The translations under genes and the position numbers were made by a program. Below, piece after piece: positions 1 through 10,759 of a stretch of 64,000 bases of DNA; the stretch's first letter is position 1, and each line of letters begins with the position of its first letter. The stretch is from contig CM068317.1 in the NCBI GenBank assembly GCA_034766995.1, positions 14,759,255 to 14,823,254 of the forward strand, in the 5' to 3' direction. Source of the stretch: Acanthacorydalis orientalis (taxonomy: Eukaryota; Arthropoda; Insecta; Megaloptera; Corydalidae). The notes beneath the pieces were generated by a model, which had not been told where the DNA came from, ran no database searches, and saw only the letters and a program-made list of their open reading frames with translations.

Positions 1-403
1 TTTGGTAACACCGACTTTGATTTTATTATCAATTTTGTTTCAAATTGGACTATTGAATTAAAAGCATTTTTTTTGTATGAGTTCGAAATGCGTGGTAGAA
101 CAGTAGAAACTGCTCTTAAAGTAAACAGTGCTTTTGGTGTGGGTACTGTTAAGGAACGTACGGTGTAATGGTGATTCCAAAAAAAGTGCGTTAAGTACGA
201 GAGTCTTTCCGATGAAGAAGATTGCGGGTTTTCTTTTTCAGTTTATAACAACCAACGTGTTAGCTGAATCAGAACCACATCAAACAATTCGAGAGCTTGC
301 ACAGGTTTTATGCGTTAGTCATTCAACAATTATGGACCATTTATTAAAGAAATGTATATGAATTTTAAGGTCATAAACCGGAATTATTTTTTTAACAACC
401 TAA
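1..403 (+). mobile_element. Mariner deletion derivative, copy A (5' end outside window)
   Basis: The frame reads like the N-terminal helix-turn-helix part of a mariner transposase: FLYEFEMRGRTVETALK, then FGVGTVKERTVQWW with a stop in place of the first W, then a second HTH-like stretch (LAESEPHQTIRELAQVL). It then jumps to a short 3' segment with VINRNYF and ends in a terminal repeat, CAACCTAA, next to TA at 404-405. The catalytic domain is absent. The same join of N-terminus to 3' end is seen at 13.9 and 55.7 kb, and less cleanly at 36.4 kb. The 5' terminus lies before base 1. Frameshifts and stops make this copy non-coding. Confidence 0.75.
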
Positions 404-426
404 TAATATTATATCAAAATTCAGGT

Positions 427-1105
427 TTATTTCGAACACTTAAAATCGTTAATTGTGCTTTCACTTTTCCTTGGCAAACAGTATTTATCAAAATCAATGT
501 GTTGATTAAGCGACAGGAATTCATGAATCATTACCCCTTTCCAATCCCACCATACATATAACAGGACTTTATTGTGATGTAAACCGGCTTTAGGAGAAGT
601 TAACGAGACTGATCCTGATTTATTCCAATAACGTTTTCGTGTCACATTATTGTAGACAATCCATTTTTCATTCCCAGTAACAATCCACTTTAAAAATGGT
701 TACTTCTTATTGCGTTTTAGCAATGAATCGCAAGCCGAAATCTAATCGACTAAATTTCTTCTGCTTAAATTGTGCAGAACCCTAACATCATATCTCAAAA
801 CCATACCAAGTTGCTGAAAATGGTTCACAACCCTGGATTCCGATATTCCTAACATTTCAGCAATCACTCGTGTAGTATAACGTGGATTATTTTCAATTAG
901 ACTAGATTTGATCGTTATCAATTTCGATAGATCTACCAGGGCTTTTATTATCGGCAAGACTAAACTTTTTGACCATCACGAAACTGTTTGCACCATTCTT
1001 TCATTTACAGTACCATCATCATCATGCACATCAGAAATCTTTTTTGCTGTTTGTACCGAATTTACCTTTACGGAAATAAAGAAGCATAATAGCATGAAAA
1101 TACAT
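427..1105 (-). pseudogene. Degenerate mariner transposase, Hsmar1-like lineage
   Basis: Read on the minus strand from an ATG at 1105, it starts MYFHAIMLLYFRKGKFGT, a typical mariner N-terminus. Next come VNERMVQ, a second helix-turn-helix (TTRVIAEMLGISESRVVNHF), and the catalytic start TGNEKWIVYNN. The block PKAGLHHNKVLLYVWWDWKG is highly characteristic of mariner. The first catalytic aspartate (normally TGDEKW) is Asn here. The frame breaks near residue 27, around 960 and near 700, and the 3' third with the second and third aspartates is missing. It abuts copy A, so its 3' end was probably lost around that insertion. Dead element. Confidence 0.8.
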
Positions 1106-2280
1106 CTTCTCGTTGTTCACCTTCAAATCAAAAGGAACACTAAAAAAATAACGAAATGTAATGATTTGTTTTGTAAAGTACAAGTTAAAGGCTCAGACTT
1201 TAGACTACATGCGTTTTGTAGGTTACGAATTGTCTTTTGTTTCAAAAAAAGTATAAACGATTCTTACGAAATAATCGGACATTACCTATTCACTAACACA
1301 ATATTTTGGTTAAAGATCTCGTAGTTAAAATATTTTTCAGTAAATGTCGATCACGATTTGTAATTGTCAATTTGTTTTAAAAAAATAGTTACTATCAAAA
1401 AAGAGAATCATTTGCTTGCAAATACTAAGCCATGCGTGTGCTAAATAATTGTAAATATCATATTTTAAGTGTACAATAATCAACATAAGGAATGACATAA
1501 AATGTTTTGAATGCCACAAGTGCAATTAGAACATATGACTAGGAAATATATATATATATATATATATATGAGAATTCCATTTATTGATTCCCATATAAAT
1601 ACAAGCAGATTGAAGTAATCTCAACACGAAAAAATTATCATTCGGCCAATGATTTAATAATAATTAATATAATAAAAGTAATAATAGTTGTAAATGGATA
1701 AGAAGACGACGCTCAGGCGTACATCCGTACGTGTACGCAGGCACGTACGCCATTCACTTTGATAAATATTAATTGGTTAATTAGACGGCGGTATCGATTA
1801 TATTCATAGAAGGAATTTCTTAATAATATTAAAAATAACTAAGAGACAGACGAATCCGTATAGTGCAATCAAAATAAACGACGTGCTTCTCGATTTTTGG
1901 CAACGACGGCATATGTGTATACATCACCTTATAAACACATGAATCCAGTAATTGTTAAAATCATTAAACGAAGAATGAGCTCTCGTGTGATTAACTATTT
2001 AAATAATATTCGTGCATGTGATTATTTACTTCCATGTACACAAGGTTCCAAGTCTGACGTTTTAATAAGCTCCACAATTATAACTAGTCGAGTTCGTGAT
2101 ATCTTTTCATAAGTAGTACAACCGACTCAAATATTTTTTTCTGTTATGAAAGCTACCAGTTGATTTGGTTATAGAATAAAACAATACCTTTATTCGTTCA
2201 GTACTCGTATGCACATAAAATATTATTATACTAGCGTAATTGGTCTTTATAACAGTTTTTCGTTATGAATTCTAGAAATA

Positions 2281-2283
<3 letters not shown>
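1106..2283. other. Non-coding AT-rich stretch
   Basis: No recognisable gene. It contains a short (TA)n run at 1549-1568 and, at 1716-1751, a GC-rich patch with overlapping inverted repeats (GGCGTAC paired with GTACGCC). The 71-codon frame at 1897-2112 has no recognisable domain and is not called. Confidence 0.5.
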
Positions 2284-2346
<63 letters not shown>

Positions 2347-2581
2347 GTATATGTATATATATGTATATGTATATATATGTATATACATGTGTATATATAT
2401 GTATATATATGTATATATATATGTATATATATATGTATATATATGTATATATATATATGTATACATATGTATATATATATATGTATGTATATGTATATAT
2501 ATATGTATATATATGTATATATATATGTATATATATGTATATATATATGTATATATATGTATATATATATGTATATATATG

Positions 2582-2635
<54 letters not shown>
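2284..2635. repeat. (TA)n / TATG-interrupted microsatellite
   Basis: About 350 bp of TA dinucleotides regularly broken by TATG. All long Tyr/Ile frames across it are translations of the repeat, not genes. A mariner terminal sequence (ACGAGGGTGGTTC) begins within a few bases of its right edge, as expected for an element that inserts at TA. Confidence 0.95.
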
Positions 2636-2637
<2 letters not shown>

Positions 2638-3425
2638 AACGAGGGTGGTTCCCAGGTATTCTTGACCTGAGAAAGAACTAGAAAAAAAAACAAATATTTT
2701 TTCTATTATTTTTCAATATATTCTCCTTTGATTTATATACACTTTTTACAACGCTTAATTAAAGGTTCTAAGCCGTTATTGAAGTACTCTGAAGTTTTAT
2801 CTTCAAAATGGGCCAAAACTGTTGCCTCCGTTTCCCCGTTGCTGACAATTTTTACCTCCCAAAGGTCGGCCTTCAATTTCACGAATAGAAAATAGTCTCT
2901 AGGGGCCAAGTTTAGACTGTTAGGAAGGTGTTACGACTTCTTGAAAACTGCATTCTAGAACAGCATCCTTCGCAACCGCAGTGGTATGGACGGGTGCATT
3001 GTCGTATAGAAGAAGAACACCTCGAGCGATTTTCCTGCGACATTTTTTGATTATTTTTAGATGAAGTTGCTTCAGTAATAACGCATAATATTCTGCATTT
3101 ATTACCGTGTTTGTTTCTTTAGAATCGATCATAAGGATTATTTATGAATTCCAAAAAACTGTCGTCATGACTTTTCAGGTATTCTTAGTAATATTCGCTT
3201 TCTTTGAGACTGGTTCGCCGCTTCGATGTCATTCTATCAACTCCCTTTTTTTCTTGTAGGGTTACGATACAGAATTATAGTTTCATTGCCCGTAACAGTG
3301 GAGACAATTGCTTATTTTTACTTCTCGCTACAGAGTCTCAAAAACTGTTTACAGCGTTCCACTCGCTTTTTTTTGAATCGCGCTGAGATTTCACACAATT
3401 TTCACTATTTCTAACGTCTTCCAGA
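2638..3425 (-). pseudogene. Mariner transposase relic, 3' two-thirds
   Basis: Minus-strand frames recover the first catalytic block (VTGNETIILYRNPT, normally TGDET, so Asp is Asn), the second (LLLYDNAPVHTT, Asp kept), the third region (LNLAPRDYFLFVKLK) and the usual ending (RCKKCI, GEYIEK). Several frameshifts separate these blocks. The sequence ACGAGGGTGGTTC beside the (TA)n array matches a mellifera-type 3' terminal repeat. The N-terminal DNA-binding third is missing. It lies head to head with another truncated mariner that starts at 3440 on the other strand. Confidence 0.75.
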
Positions 3426-3439
3426 AAAAAGTAGTGACA

Positions 3440-4105
3440 GTTTTATGGACCAGATGGTTTATTATTTAGAGTTAAAGGGTTGTTACTTTCCGGGTAATTA
3501 AAAATTTTTACTTGAGGAAAAACTTAAGTACCTCACTACACACCCGAGTCGAAAAAGCAGTCAAATCAATGGACAACGACTGATGAAAGTGCGCCGAAGA
3601 AAGCGAATACCGTTTTGTCTGCTGAGAAGGTGATTGTCACTGTTTTTTTGAGATTCATAAGGAATTATTCTGACCGATCATAACGAAGGGAAAAACGATA
3701 ACAGGAGCCTATTATGTTATATTATTGAACCGCTTGAAAAAAGAATTGAATCAAAAACGCCCAATTTTGATGCACTAAGAAAGTGCTCTACACCATGACA
3801 ACGCGTCGTCCCACAAATTGACCGTCACAATAGTAAATTTGCATGAATTAGGCTTGGAATTGATTCCTCATCCATATTATCCTTATCCTTATTCTCCAGA
3901 CTTGGCCCCGTTCGACTTCTTTCTCTTCCCAAACTTGAAAATTTGGCTTGGTGGGTAGAAATTATCGTCGAATGAGGACATCATCGCCGCTGTCAATGCG
4001 TATTTTACAGACTTTGAGAAAAGATACTTTTCCGACGGGATGAAAACATTGACAACTCGCTGGACCAAGTGTTTAGTCCTCAATGTAGACTATGTTGAAA
4101 AATAA
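3440..4105 (+). pseudogene. Mariner transposase relic, 3' half, opposite strand
   Basis: Plus-strand frames give TPESKKQSNQWTTTDESAPK, EKVIVTVFLRF, ITGAYYV, a second catalytic block (VLYHDNASSHKLTV) and a third (YSPDLAPFDFFLFPNLK), then RWTKCLVLNVDYVEK and a stop. The second and third aspartates are present, but at least four frameshifts or stops interrupt the frame. The N-terminal half and first aspartate are missing. The family resembles the mellifera-like copies at 57.4-59.3 kb. With its neighbour it forms a divergent pair of 5'-truncated elements. Confidence 0.75.
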
Positions 4106-5048
4106 AATCGATTTTTTTCTAAAAAGAAAACGGTGTTTAACTCTTTTTTAACATACTTATCAAACGAGAGTCTTCTATATACTTTTTATCCTTAATATCA
4201 ATATTAAAAATTTTAAATAATACTATATGTAATAATGATATTTTTTACATGTATCTAAGACTAATTTTTAACAAAAAATGTTGTCAAGTATCTAAGAATT
4301 TCTCTTTATTTTAGTTTTCTCCATGTCGTTTTTTGTGTCAAAAGTATGTTGTGTACACAACAACCGATCAGAAAAAGAATGAGATTACAAAAATAATAGA
4401 TTATTCGCGTGTATATACCAGTCTCGTGAATAACCTCACTGATTTAATGTGTATTTGTTTGATAAAAATCCCTATTCAGTTTTGTTTTCTGATTATTATT
4501 CGAAAATGATCGAACTAAAATAAAAAAACCTTACTATCTTTCATTAAATGAATTAATTCGAGTATCCACTCGATGCTTCTGATTTCATTTAATTATTATG
4601 TGCTGATTTTGTTTAATAAAAGTTGTACAATCAATTGGTAATGAATATTACGTAAATTTAGTAGTTGTGAACAAAAGAAAGAACATAAATACTTTCACTT
4701 ATTGTTATTTTACCAATTGTACATATTGACGTACAAGTACACACACACATATTTATTCGGTTGACCTTCAGTTAGGTCATACGATTCTATGTCTTTGTTT
4801 ATTTTTTCGATTGTATTTGTTGTGGTTATGTTGTCTATCTTTATCAATAAAATGATTACAGATGATGATTTGGTTTTATTATTCCAAACAAAATATAATG
4901 ATTCAGAACGTAAATCGTAGTCCACTACATGAGTATTATATCCTAATATTTTATAAACTCGATACAATACTTTCGATAATTTTATAAAATGATTTCTTTA
5001 TTGTCAAAATGATTTGATTTGTTTCGATATAGTATCAAAACTATCAAG
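4106..5048. other. Non-coding AT-rich stretch
   Basis: Nothing recognisable as a gene or transposon. The 85-codon frame on the minus strand at 4710-4967 shows no domain and is not called. Confidence 0.5.
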
Positions 5049-5358
5049 TCTGTATATACACAAATGTGAGAACAATGTACATAATGTGACTAGGCTTAAC
5101 TGATGTGCATAAATAAATAAAATGAAAAGATAAAATGAATTTTATTGATATAAAATATGTTACAGAGCCTTTTGCATAAGGCCGATATTCAGTTGCGTTT
5201 TTTTACTGTGCTTGTACCATAAAAGGCAGACAAATCACGACTTCATTATTCGTGTTTTGTTATAGGTATTGAAATTTTTATTGTTTTTAATTATCTGTTG
5301 TGACCGGGAAAAAATGTCAAAAAACCAGCTGAATTGATGTATAAAAAACATTTTTTGG
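5049..5358 (-). repeat. Short retroposon-like repeat, copy 1
   Basis: This 300 bp unit recurs at 8715-9026, with a shorter relative at about 62254-62480. Read on the minus strand it begins with a TTTTTTCCCGG block, ends with AATAAAATTCATTTTA, and carries a terminal stem-loop just before that tail (GCCTT 5167-5171 pairing with AAGGC 5178-5182). AACTGATGT-like sequence lies just outside both ends, like a target duplication. These traits suit a non-autonomous LINE-mobilised element. No tRNA-like promoter boxes were recognised. Confidence 0.65.
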
Positions 5359-5780
5359 CGGAAAACGTCACACCGCGGGTTTAATATGGGTGGAAACTAT
5401 GCGGAAAGTCGATGTTACGATTTTGTGTATATCAAACAAATCTTAATAACATTAAAACTATAACGCGTATCCAAATAAGCAATACATGGTTTCATAGAGC
5501 AAAGATGTAAGAATGTTACGGAATGTTAACTTTAAGCGCGTGACGTCACAGACCGTCACATCATTGTCGCCAAATTCTAGTGTAATATTAGGTTCGCCGC
5601 GCGGAAAAATTAATGTAGCTCGAGAGTGCGTGCGTGTAGGATGTTGTGTGAGGTATCGTTTGACAAAGTTAGACAAGTGTTATAAAATAAAGTACTAGCA
5701 GTGACAATAGTGAATGCAATTGAAAAGATATGCACTGATAAAGTGTTGAACCTGTACTAATTTTCTCTAGAATTCTAAAC
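5359..5780. other. Upstream region of Helentron remnant
   Basis: Slightly GC-richer sequence directly before the Helentron start codon, with palindromic pieces such as GTGACGTCAC at 5540. It is probably the 5' non-coding part of that element. Short frames on both strands show no domain. Confidence 0.35.
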
Positions 5781-6330
5781 ATGTCCAAATATCTTCAAAA
5801 CAAGAAGGTAAATAAGTATCGTAAACGGTTACAAAGAAGACTAAATGACGAATCCAAAAAGGCTCCTATGACAGCAGCAGAACGAATGTGCAGGATGAGG
5901 TAGCGTAGATAATTTGAGGCGAACAACAGTCACGCGAACGCTGCAACGCCACATGCAAGTTCACAGAGAATAGATGTCGACAGTGAGATGAAACCGATGG
6001 AATGCGATGAAACAGAAGCAGATGTAACGTTTGAGAATCAAGATTTAGCGTTTAAAACCCATTGGCGTCTGGCGACGGAGCACTTTGAAAAGGCATTTTA
6101 TGGCAACAAGTTGGGTTCTGTTTGTGGAGTTCGTGACCGTATATGGTTCCAAAATAATTTAAACGGCCAAATGCAGCTATGTTGCAATTCTTACAACAGG
6201 AATTGAAGACGTTCAACAGTTCATGTTGTGCTCAAATTGCTTTACATTACTAAAGCAAAGAAAGGTGCCAACGTTAAATAAAATTAACGGTTTCGCATAT
6301 CCGCTGAAGGCAACTATACATGATAACAAC
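5781..6330 (+). pseudogene. Helentron/Helitron N-terminal region, degenerate
   Basis: An ATG at 5781 opens a basic stretch (NKYRKRLQRRL) and then the motif APMTAAERM seen at the start of many insect Helitron proteins. TAG follows at 5901, and the frame resumes after shifts. From 5988 it reads FKTHWRLATEHFEKAF and SVCGVRDRIWF, then (6208 on) DVQQFMLCSNCFTLLKQRKV and KINGFAYP. The pattern Cys-x-Val-Cys-Asp-Arg-x-Trp, then Cys-x-x-Cys, then NGFAYP marks the cysteine-rich domain that precedes Rep in Helitron proteins. One of the expected cysteines is Arg here. The Rep (HUH) and helicase domains that should follow are absent: the endonuclease begins only about 80 bp later. Confidence 0.7.
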
Positions 6331-6410
6331 AGACGTTGAAAAATTCTGTGGATTATTATTAATACACAACTGATTACGACAACGACGGTGATGACGACAA
6401 AATAGAGTCT

Positions 6411-7193
6411 TTCATAGTGTGTACGTATAACATTCAAAGTTTGGTGGCACACAACTTGGACTTGAGCAGCGATCCAATCACTTCATGCTCCGATTACTTG
6501 GCACTCACGGAGACTTGGATGGATAAAGATAAAATCGTTGACATACCCGGCTTTAAACACATTAAGTCCAAACAGTGCAACAGACACGGCAATGACGGTG
6601 GTGACACACAGCCCAGTATGAGTCGTGGCACTGACTGGAAGTGTAGTACGGTGGCACGGCTGTCTTCAAGAATCAGAAAACGTTAAGGGTTCATGTCGCT
6701 AGACCCGTTCACGACGGCCGATTCCCAAGTATTCTGGATTCAATTGTTTACAGGATGTTCATGATGACGAAGGGGTACTAGTGGAAATTGAATTGCCTAA
6801 CCAATTTAAATTCCTTCTAGTGTCAGTCTACATTCATCCAACAGACACCACTCAACTATATCGAGATGTTTCTTTTTCAACTAATGCTGTACTACACAGA
6901 GCATGTCAGAATAGTTAACGACTGGCAATGCAACCCCAAAAATACCGCTTCTTCTCACCGGGGACTTTAACATTGATGCGTCGAACGATCGTCTGAAACA
7001 GTTTCTGAACGACAAGTTTAGATTTGTCTTGGCCACGGATCCAACTGACTTGACAACTTTAAAGAATATCACTATAGACTTAACGTTCTCTAGAGATATA
7101 AGTGTAGTATGTAAGTATTACATATCGTACTACTCGTACCATTGTCCTGTCTTTAATAAAATTTTACAAATTAGTCAGCATTGTGAGAAATAA
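6411..7193 (+). pseudogene. Helentron C-terminal endonuclease domain, degenerate
   Basis: Reads VCTYNIQSLVAHNLDLSSD and DYLALTETWMDKDKIVDIPG, the start of an apurinic-like endonuclease fold. After frameshifts come EIELPNQFKFLLVSVYIHP, PLLLTGDFNIDASND (the GDFN motif), IDLTFSRD and YYISYYSYHCPVFNK (the SYHxP ending). A stop lies at 7191-7193, overlapping an AATAAA. This arrangement, an endonuclease with the SYHxP ending, is the hallmark of Helentrons (Helitron2), not of ordinary LINEs. With the N-terminal relic upstream it shows one Helentron that lost its central Rep and helicase. Several shifts make it non-functional. Confidence 0.75.
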
Positions 7194-7597
7194 ATAAAAA
7201 GACACGCAAGTTTGTTGTGCTCATTTCTTTCTTACCAACCCTACAAACACCACGCCCCGACAACACTGCTTAGGTAAGACGTTTTACGCCAAAAACCTCA
7301 GCGGTGGTGACTCCGACACTACCTACCAATTTTTTTTAACATAACTGAGAGAATGCGTTCGCTCCTCGTTCATTAATGTTCGCTCCATCCTTAACAAAGA
7401 ACATAAATTAACAAATAATACGCATAAAATGTATGTATGATTCATAGTAAGCAGTCATAACACAGACCACGTGAGTGATATCAACCAATCAGAGAACGAA
7501 TAAAAGTTACGAGAACGGCATCATTGTTTCATTTTTATAATATAGAAAGAGAATACGAATTACCCATTGTTTTTATAACAAATGCCAGTATTATTTG
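7194..7597. other. Non-coding stretch, possible Helentron 3' flank
   Basis: No gene. A GC-richer segment at about 7235-7330 may belong to the Helentron 3' end, but no defined terminal hairpin was identified. Confidence 0.35.
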
Positions 7598-7870
7598 TTA
7601 TAAAAATGACAAATGATATAATTTATTGAATATTCTGTGATAGAAACATTTTTTGTGGTTTGTGGAATGAAAAAATAAATCAATGGCGAAATTTTCACAA
7701 ATGAATTCTTTTTGATCTCCCCAAAACACTATATTTTTCAGATCAAAAATATTCAATAAATTATGATTGATGATTTTTGATTGTTGTTTATATGTATTTC
7801 GATGATATAACACGATCGTTCTTAAACCGCCGAGGTGCAGAAATATTTTAATGGCGACGATGATGGCGCT
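7598..7870. repeat. Diverged fold-back repeat family, partial copies
   Basis: Contains AATTTATTGAATATT at about 7620, its complement at 7747-7760 (AATATTCAATAAATT), and GACGATGATGGCGCTT near 7856. All three motifs also occur in the better-preserved element at 31960-32260. The order suggests the right end of one copy followed by the left end of another. No coding capacity. Confidence 0.5.
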
Positions 7871-8039
7871 TCACTTGTAAAAACTGTTTTGTGAAAATAC
7901 AAATATTTTAGTATATTTGGTATAAATGATTAAAATTAAATCTAATCCAGAATGCGCGTGGCAAACGGTAGATATTCAGCCATGACTGATGTTATGAGCG
8001 GGTAGGCTTTGACTTGTATTCAATCAATCCAATAGATAA

Positions 8040-8168
8040 TAAATATACACCTTTAGATGTAACAGCACCATCTCAACAATGTCAGTTGAGCGCCTAAAAG
8101 CGCCTACAGCACTGTACAGACGATATAAATTAAGCGCCTAAAGACGCCTACAGCAGCGAAAGGGTTAA
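8040..8168. repeat. TTAA-terminated end with internal direct repeat
   Basis: On the minus strand this begins TTAACCCTTTCGCTGCTG, the form of a piggyBac-type terminus (TTAA then CCCTT). A 22 bp unit, GCGCCTAAA then CGCCTACAGCA, occurs twice (about 8091 and 8136). The matching left end was not found, so this is an orphan end or half an element. Confidence 0.4.
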
Positions 8169-8654
8169 AGCCCATTCAAAGTATTTTGTTAATTTGTTTA
8201 TTAAATTTTTATTTTATAATTTTGTATTTTTTTATTATTATTGTAAATATTTATTCTCAATGGCTGCGGTACTAATTATTTTAGTAAAATCATTTGTAGT
8301 TTGTTAGTGTTAAATGGTAAAAGTATTAAATGTGTTCAGATATTAAAAAAAATTTTTTTGTATCAAAAAATATTACACTAAGCTGGAAATTAATTACCGC
8401 CGTTTAATTCCACGTTTTTGAAAAAAATATTATAAAATCAATAAAATTTTTAATGATCTTCACTCAGAGTCAACTTATTAAAATTTCTTCACAAACAAAA
8501 AAATACTAGTTACTTTTCATTCATTTCGCAAAAAAAAATGTGTGGTAGTTCACAGAATCCACACGTTCGAAATGAAACTTCTATTGTTTGGTAGTATTAT
8601 AACTTAAATTTACTAATAGCGGTACAGTTTGGCTGTGTGAAGAGCTTCTTGAAT

Positions 8655-8657
<3 letters not shown>
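8169..8657. other. Non-coding AT-rich stretch
   Basis: Nothing recognisable. Confidence 0.5.

Positions 8658-8714
<57 letters not shown>
8658..8714. repeat. (TA)n microsatellite
   Basis: Pure TA tract touching the left edge of short retroposon copy 2. Confidence 0.95.
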
Positions 8715-8717
<3 letters not shown>

Positions 8718-9026
8718 TGTATATACACAAATGCGAGAACAATGAACATAATGTGACTATGCTTAACTGATGTACATAAATAAATAAAATTAATAGATAA
8801 AATGAATTTTATTGATATAAAATATATTACAGAGCCTTTTGCCTAAGGCTGATATTCAATTGCATTTTTTTACGGTGCCTGTACCGTAAAAGGCAGACAA
8901 ATCATGACTTCATAATTCGTGTTTTGTTATAGTTTTTGAAATTTTTATTATCTTTAATTATCTGCTGTGACCGGGGAAAAAAATCAAAAAACCAACTTAA
9001 CTGATGTACAAAAAAACATTTTTTTT
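8715..9026 (-). repeat. Short retroposon-like repeat, copy 2
   Basis: Close relative of the copy at 5049-5358, alike along nearly its whole length. The terminal stem is perfect here (AGCCTT 8833-8838 with AAGGCT 8845-8850). AACTGATGTACA occurs just before the A/T-rich tail (about 8767) and again at the far end (about 8999). The unit lies between two (TA)n arrays. Confidence 0.65.
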
Positions 9027-9142
<116 letters not shown>

Positions 9143-9248
9143 TTGCTATGAACGTACAGATGAAAAAATAGTGAAATTCGAGCCATTTATCGAAAGAGCC
9201 ATTTGATGTTAATTCTAATTTCAGCAAACGCACGTTGTTCTGTGTGTA

Positions 9249-9541
9249 GTTTGCCTGAAGCCGGCGCCACACATGCGGCTATTCGCCGGCCGATAATAAA
9301 CGGCCCAGATGTGCATATATCTGCATTGAACACCTACACTTAAAGTGTAGACGACGTGCATCTTTCACAATATGGAGATGGTCGTTCCCTTTGATTCGTG
9401 ACAAGAGACCGACATCGTATGGGAACAGCGAATATCGTGCATTCGCTTAAGCATTCATATTCGCAGATCCATCCCCACATTCGGTTAAATTTTGTTCGGT
9501 GTTCGGCGAATAGCCGCATGTGTGGCCTCGGTTTAAGGATA
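9249..9541. mobile_element. MITE with about 32 bp terminal inverted repeats
   Basis: The left end contains GCCACACATGCGGCTATTCG and the right end its exact reverse complement near 9511-9533. The 24-base core matches perfectly, with weaker matching outward (AAGCCGG against AAACCGA). Length is about 290 bp with no transposase, so this is a non-autonomous DNA element. No target duplication was unambiguous, so the superfamily is open. Confidence 0.65.
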
Positions 9542-9948
9542 TTATTTGTACTAAACGAACTTTCTTGTCTTAATGCTCCTAGGGAGGTATTCAATTCGAA
9601 TTTTTTAAGATGTGCGCTAGTGATGTTACTTATAAGTGGTCAAATTCGTTTAATTCGCTGCTAGTCTCCCCTGATAATGAATATACTTCGTCTAGGAATT
9701 TTATAAATCTCGTGAACGTAGCTTTAATCATGCAGAGTTCTCTCTTTAAGTTAGATACTTCTTCAGCGATTGAAGTCATAGTGTTTAAAAAAATTGTGTA
9801 TTTACTTGAATGATGGTTGCGATGAGCGATTTTGTCCGTGCCTTGTTGAATAATTGAATCGGTGTCTTGAATGTCACTGCTGCAAACATGTGTATATATT
9901 CTTCACTGATAATGGATTTGCACTTATGAAAGTTCTTAAGACACTTAG
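9542..9948. other. Non-coding AT-rich stretch
   Basis: Short frames on both strands show no domain. Nothing recognised. Confidence 0.45.
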
Positions 9949-10759
9949 GCCTTATTCGCACGATCATTAAAAAAAACGTTGCGTTCAGAGTGAGCGTTAG
10001 CGCTTTTAAAACGCTCGCAAATGTAGTGTATATATGAGTGTTTAAAAATCACTTATTTTCATCGTCTTATGCAGTTTTGACGCATGAATTCAGAAAAGTT
10101 GTTGGCAATAACTATATATATTTTAAGAAGGCGAAAAAAAAATTCTGTGTGTACCCTCCGAATGATTAATAATACTTAAAAGGACAGTTTGTGGCTATTT
10201 AGGAAGATTGAAGGTTGTATCCGGATGTTTTTCAGCTACTCCAGTATGAAAACTGAAACATTTAATAAATTATTGAGCATTGTAATCTACGATATTTTCC
10301 CAATTTAGGATTTTTTGAAGTGACTTCCGTTTACGTGTCCTTAAAAATTTTGTTTGAATAATTTGGCAAACATTTATTATATAACAAAGATCTCGATTTC
10401 ACATCCAAAATAAAACGTCCAGTATCAAATACCGCCATTTTCGTAAACGCTGTCTGCTGTTATCTGTTGTACTTGTAATCAGTTCGAATATATGTGCAAG
10501 CAACACTGACTGACAAATTCGGTGTCATTCGGCGCTTTTTAAACGGTTATGCGAATGAAAATACCCTCTTCCATATGTTTTTTTTACTTCAACGCAAAAT
10601 GCTCGGCGTTAGAAATGGATCAAGTTCTATATTTCTTACCGCGCGTTAAATAAATGCCGCCATGTGAAAAGAAACACCGAGTTTCATATGTTTTATTGAA
10701 AATATGAAAAAAAGCGCGCGTTGATGCGTTTTTTTAACGCTCGTGCGAATAAGGCCTAA
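9949..10759. mobile_element. Non-autonomous DNA element with about 30 bp TIRs
   Basis: Left end TTAGGCCTTATTCGCACGA and right end TCGTGCGAATAAGGCCTAA are exact inverted copies, continuing into AAAAAAACG. The roughly 810 bp between them hold no recognisable transposase. Subterminal sequence is rich in AACGC/GCGTT and GCGCGC motifs. The flanks do not show a convincing target duplication, so the superfamily was not assigned. Confidence 0.6.

Noticed and set aside
908..1324. 138-codon plus-strand frame
   Set aside because: It is largely antisense to the mariner relic, with no recognisable domain.
2231..2681. Long Tyr/Ile-rich reading frames (also at 9.0, 15.5, 38.1, 46.1, 49.5-50.4 and 59.5 kb)
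   Set aside because: They are translations of (TA)n and related microsatellites on both strands, so they are not genes.
4710..4967. 85-codon minus-strand frame as a gene
   Set aside because: No start context, domain or neighbouring evidence. Length is within chance for AT-rich DNA.
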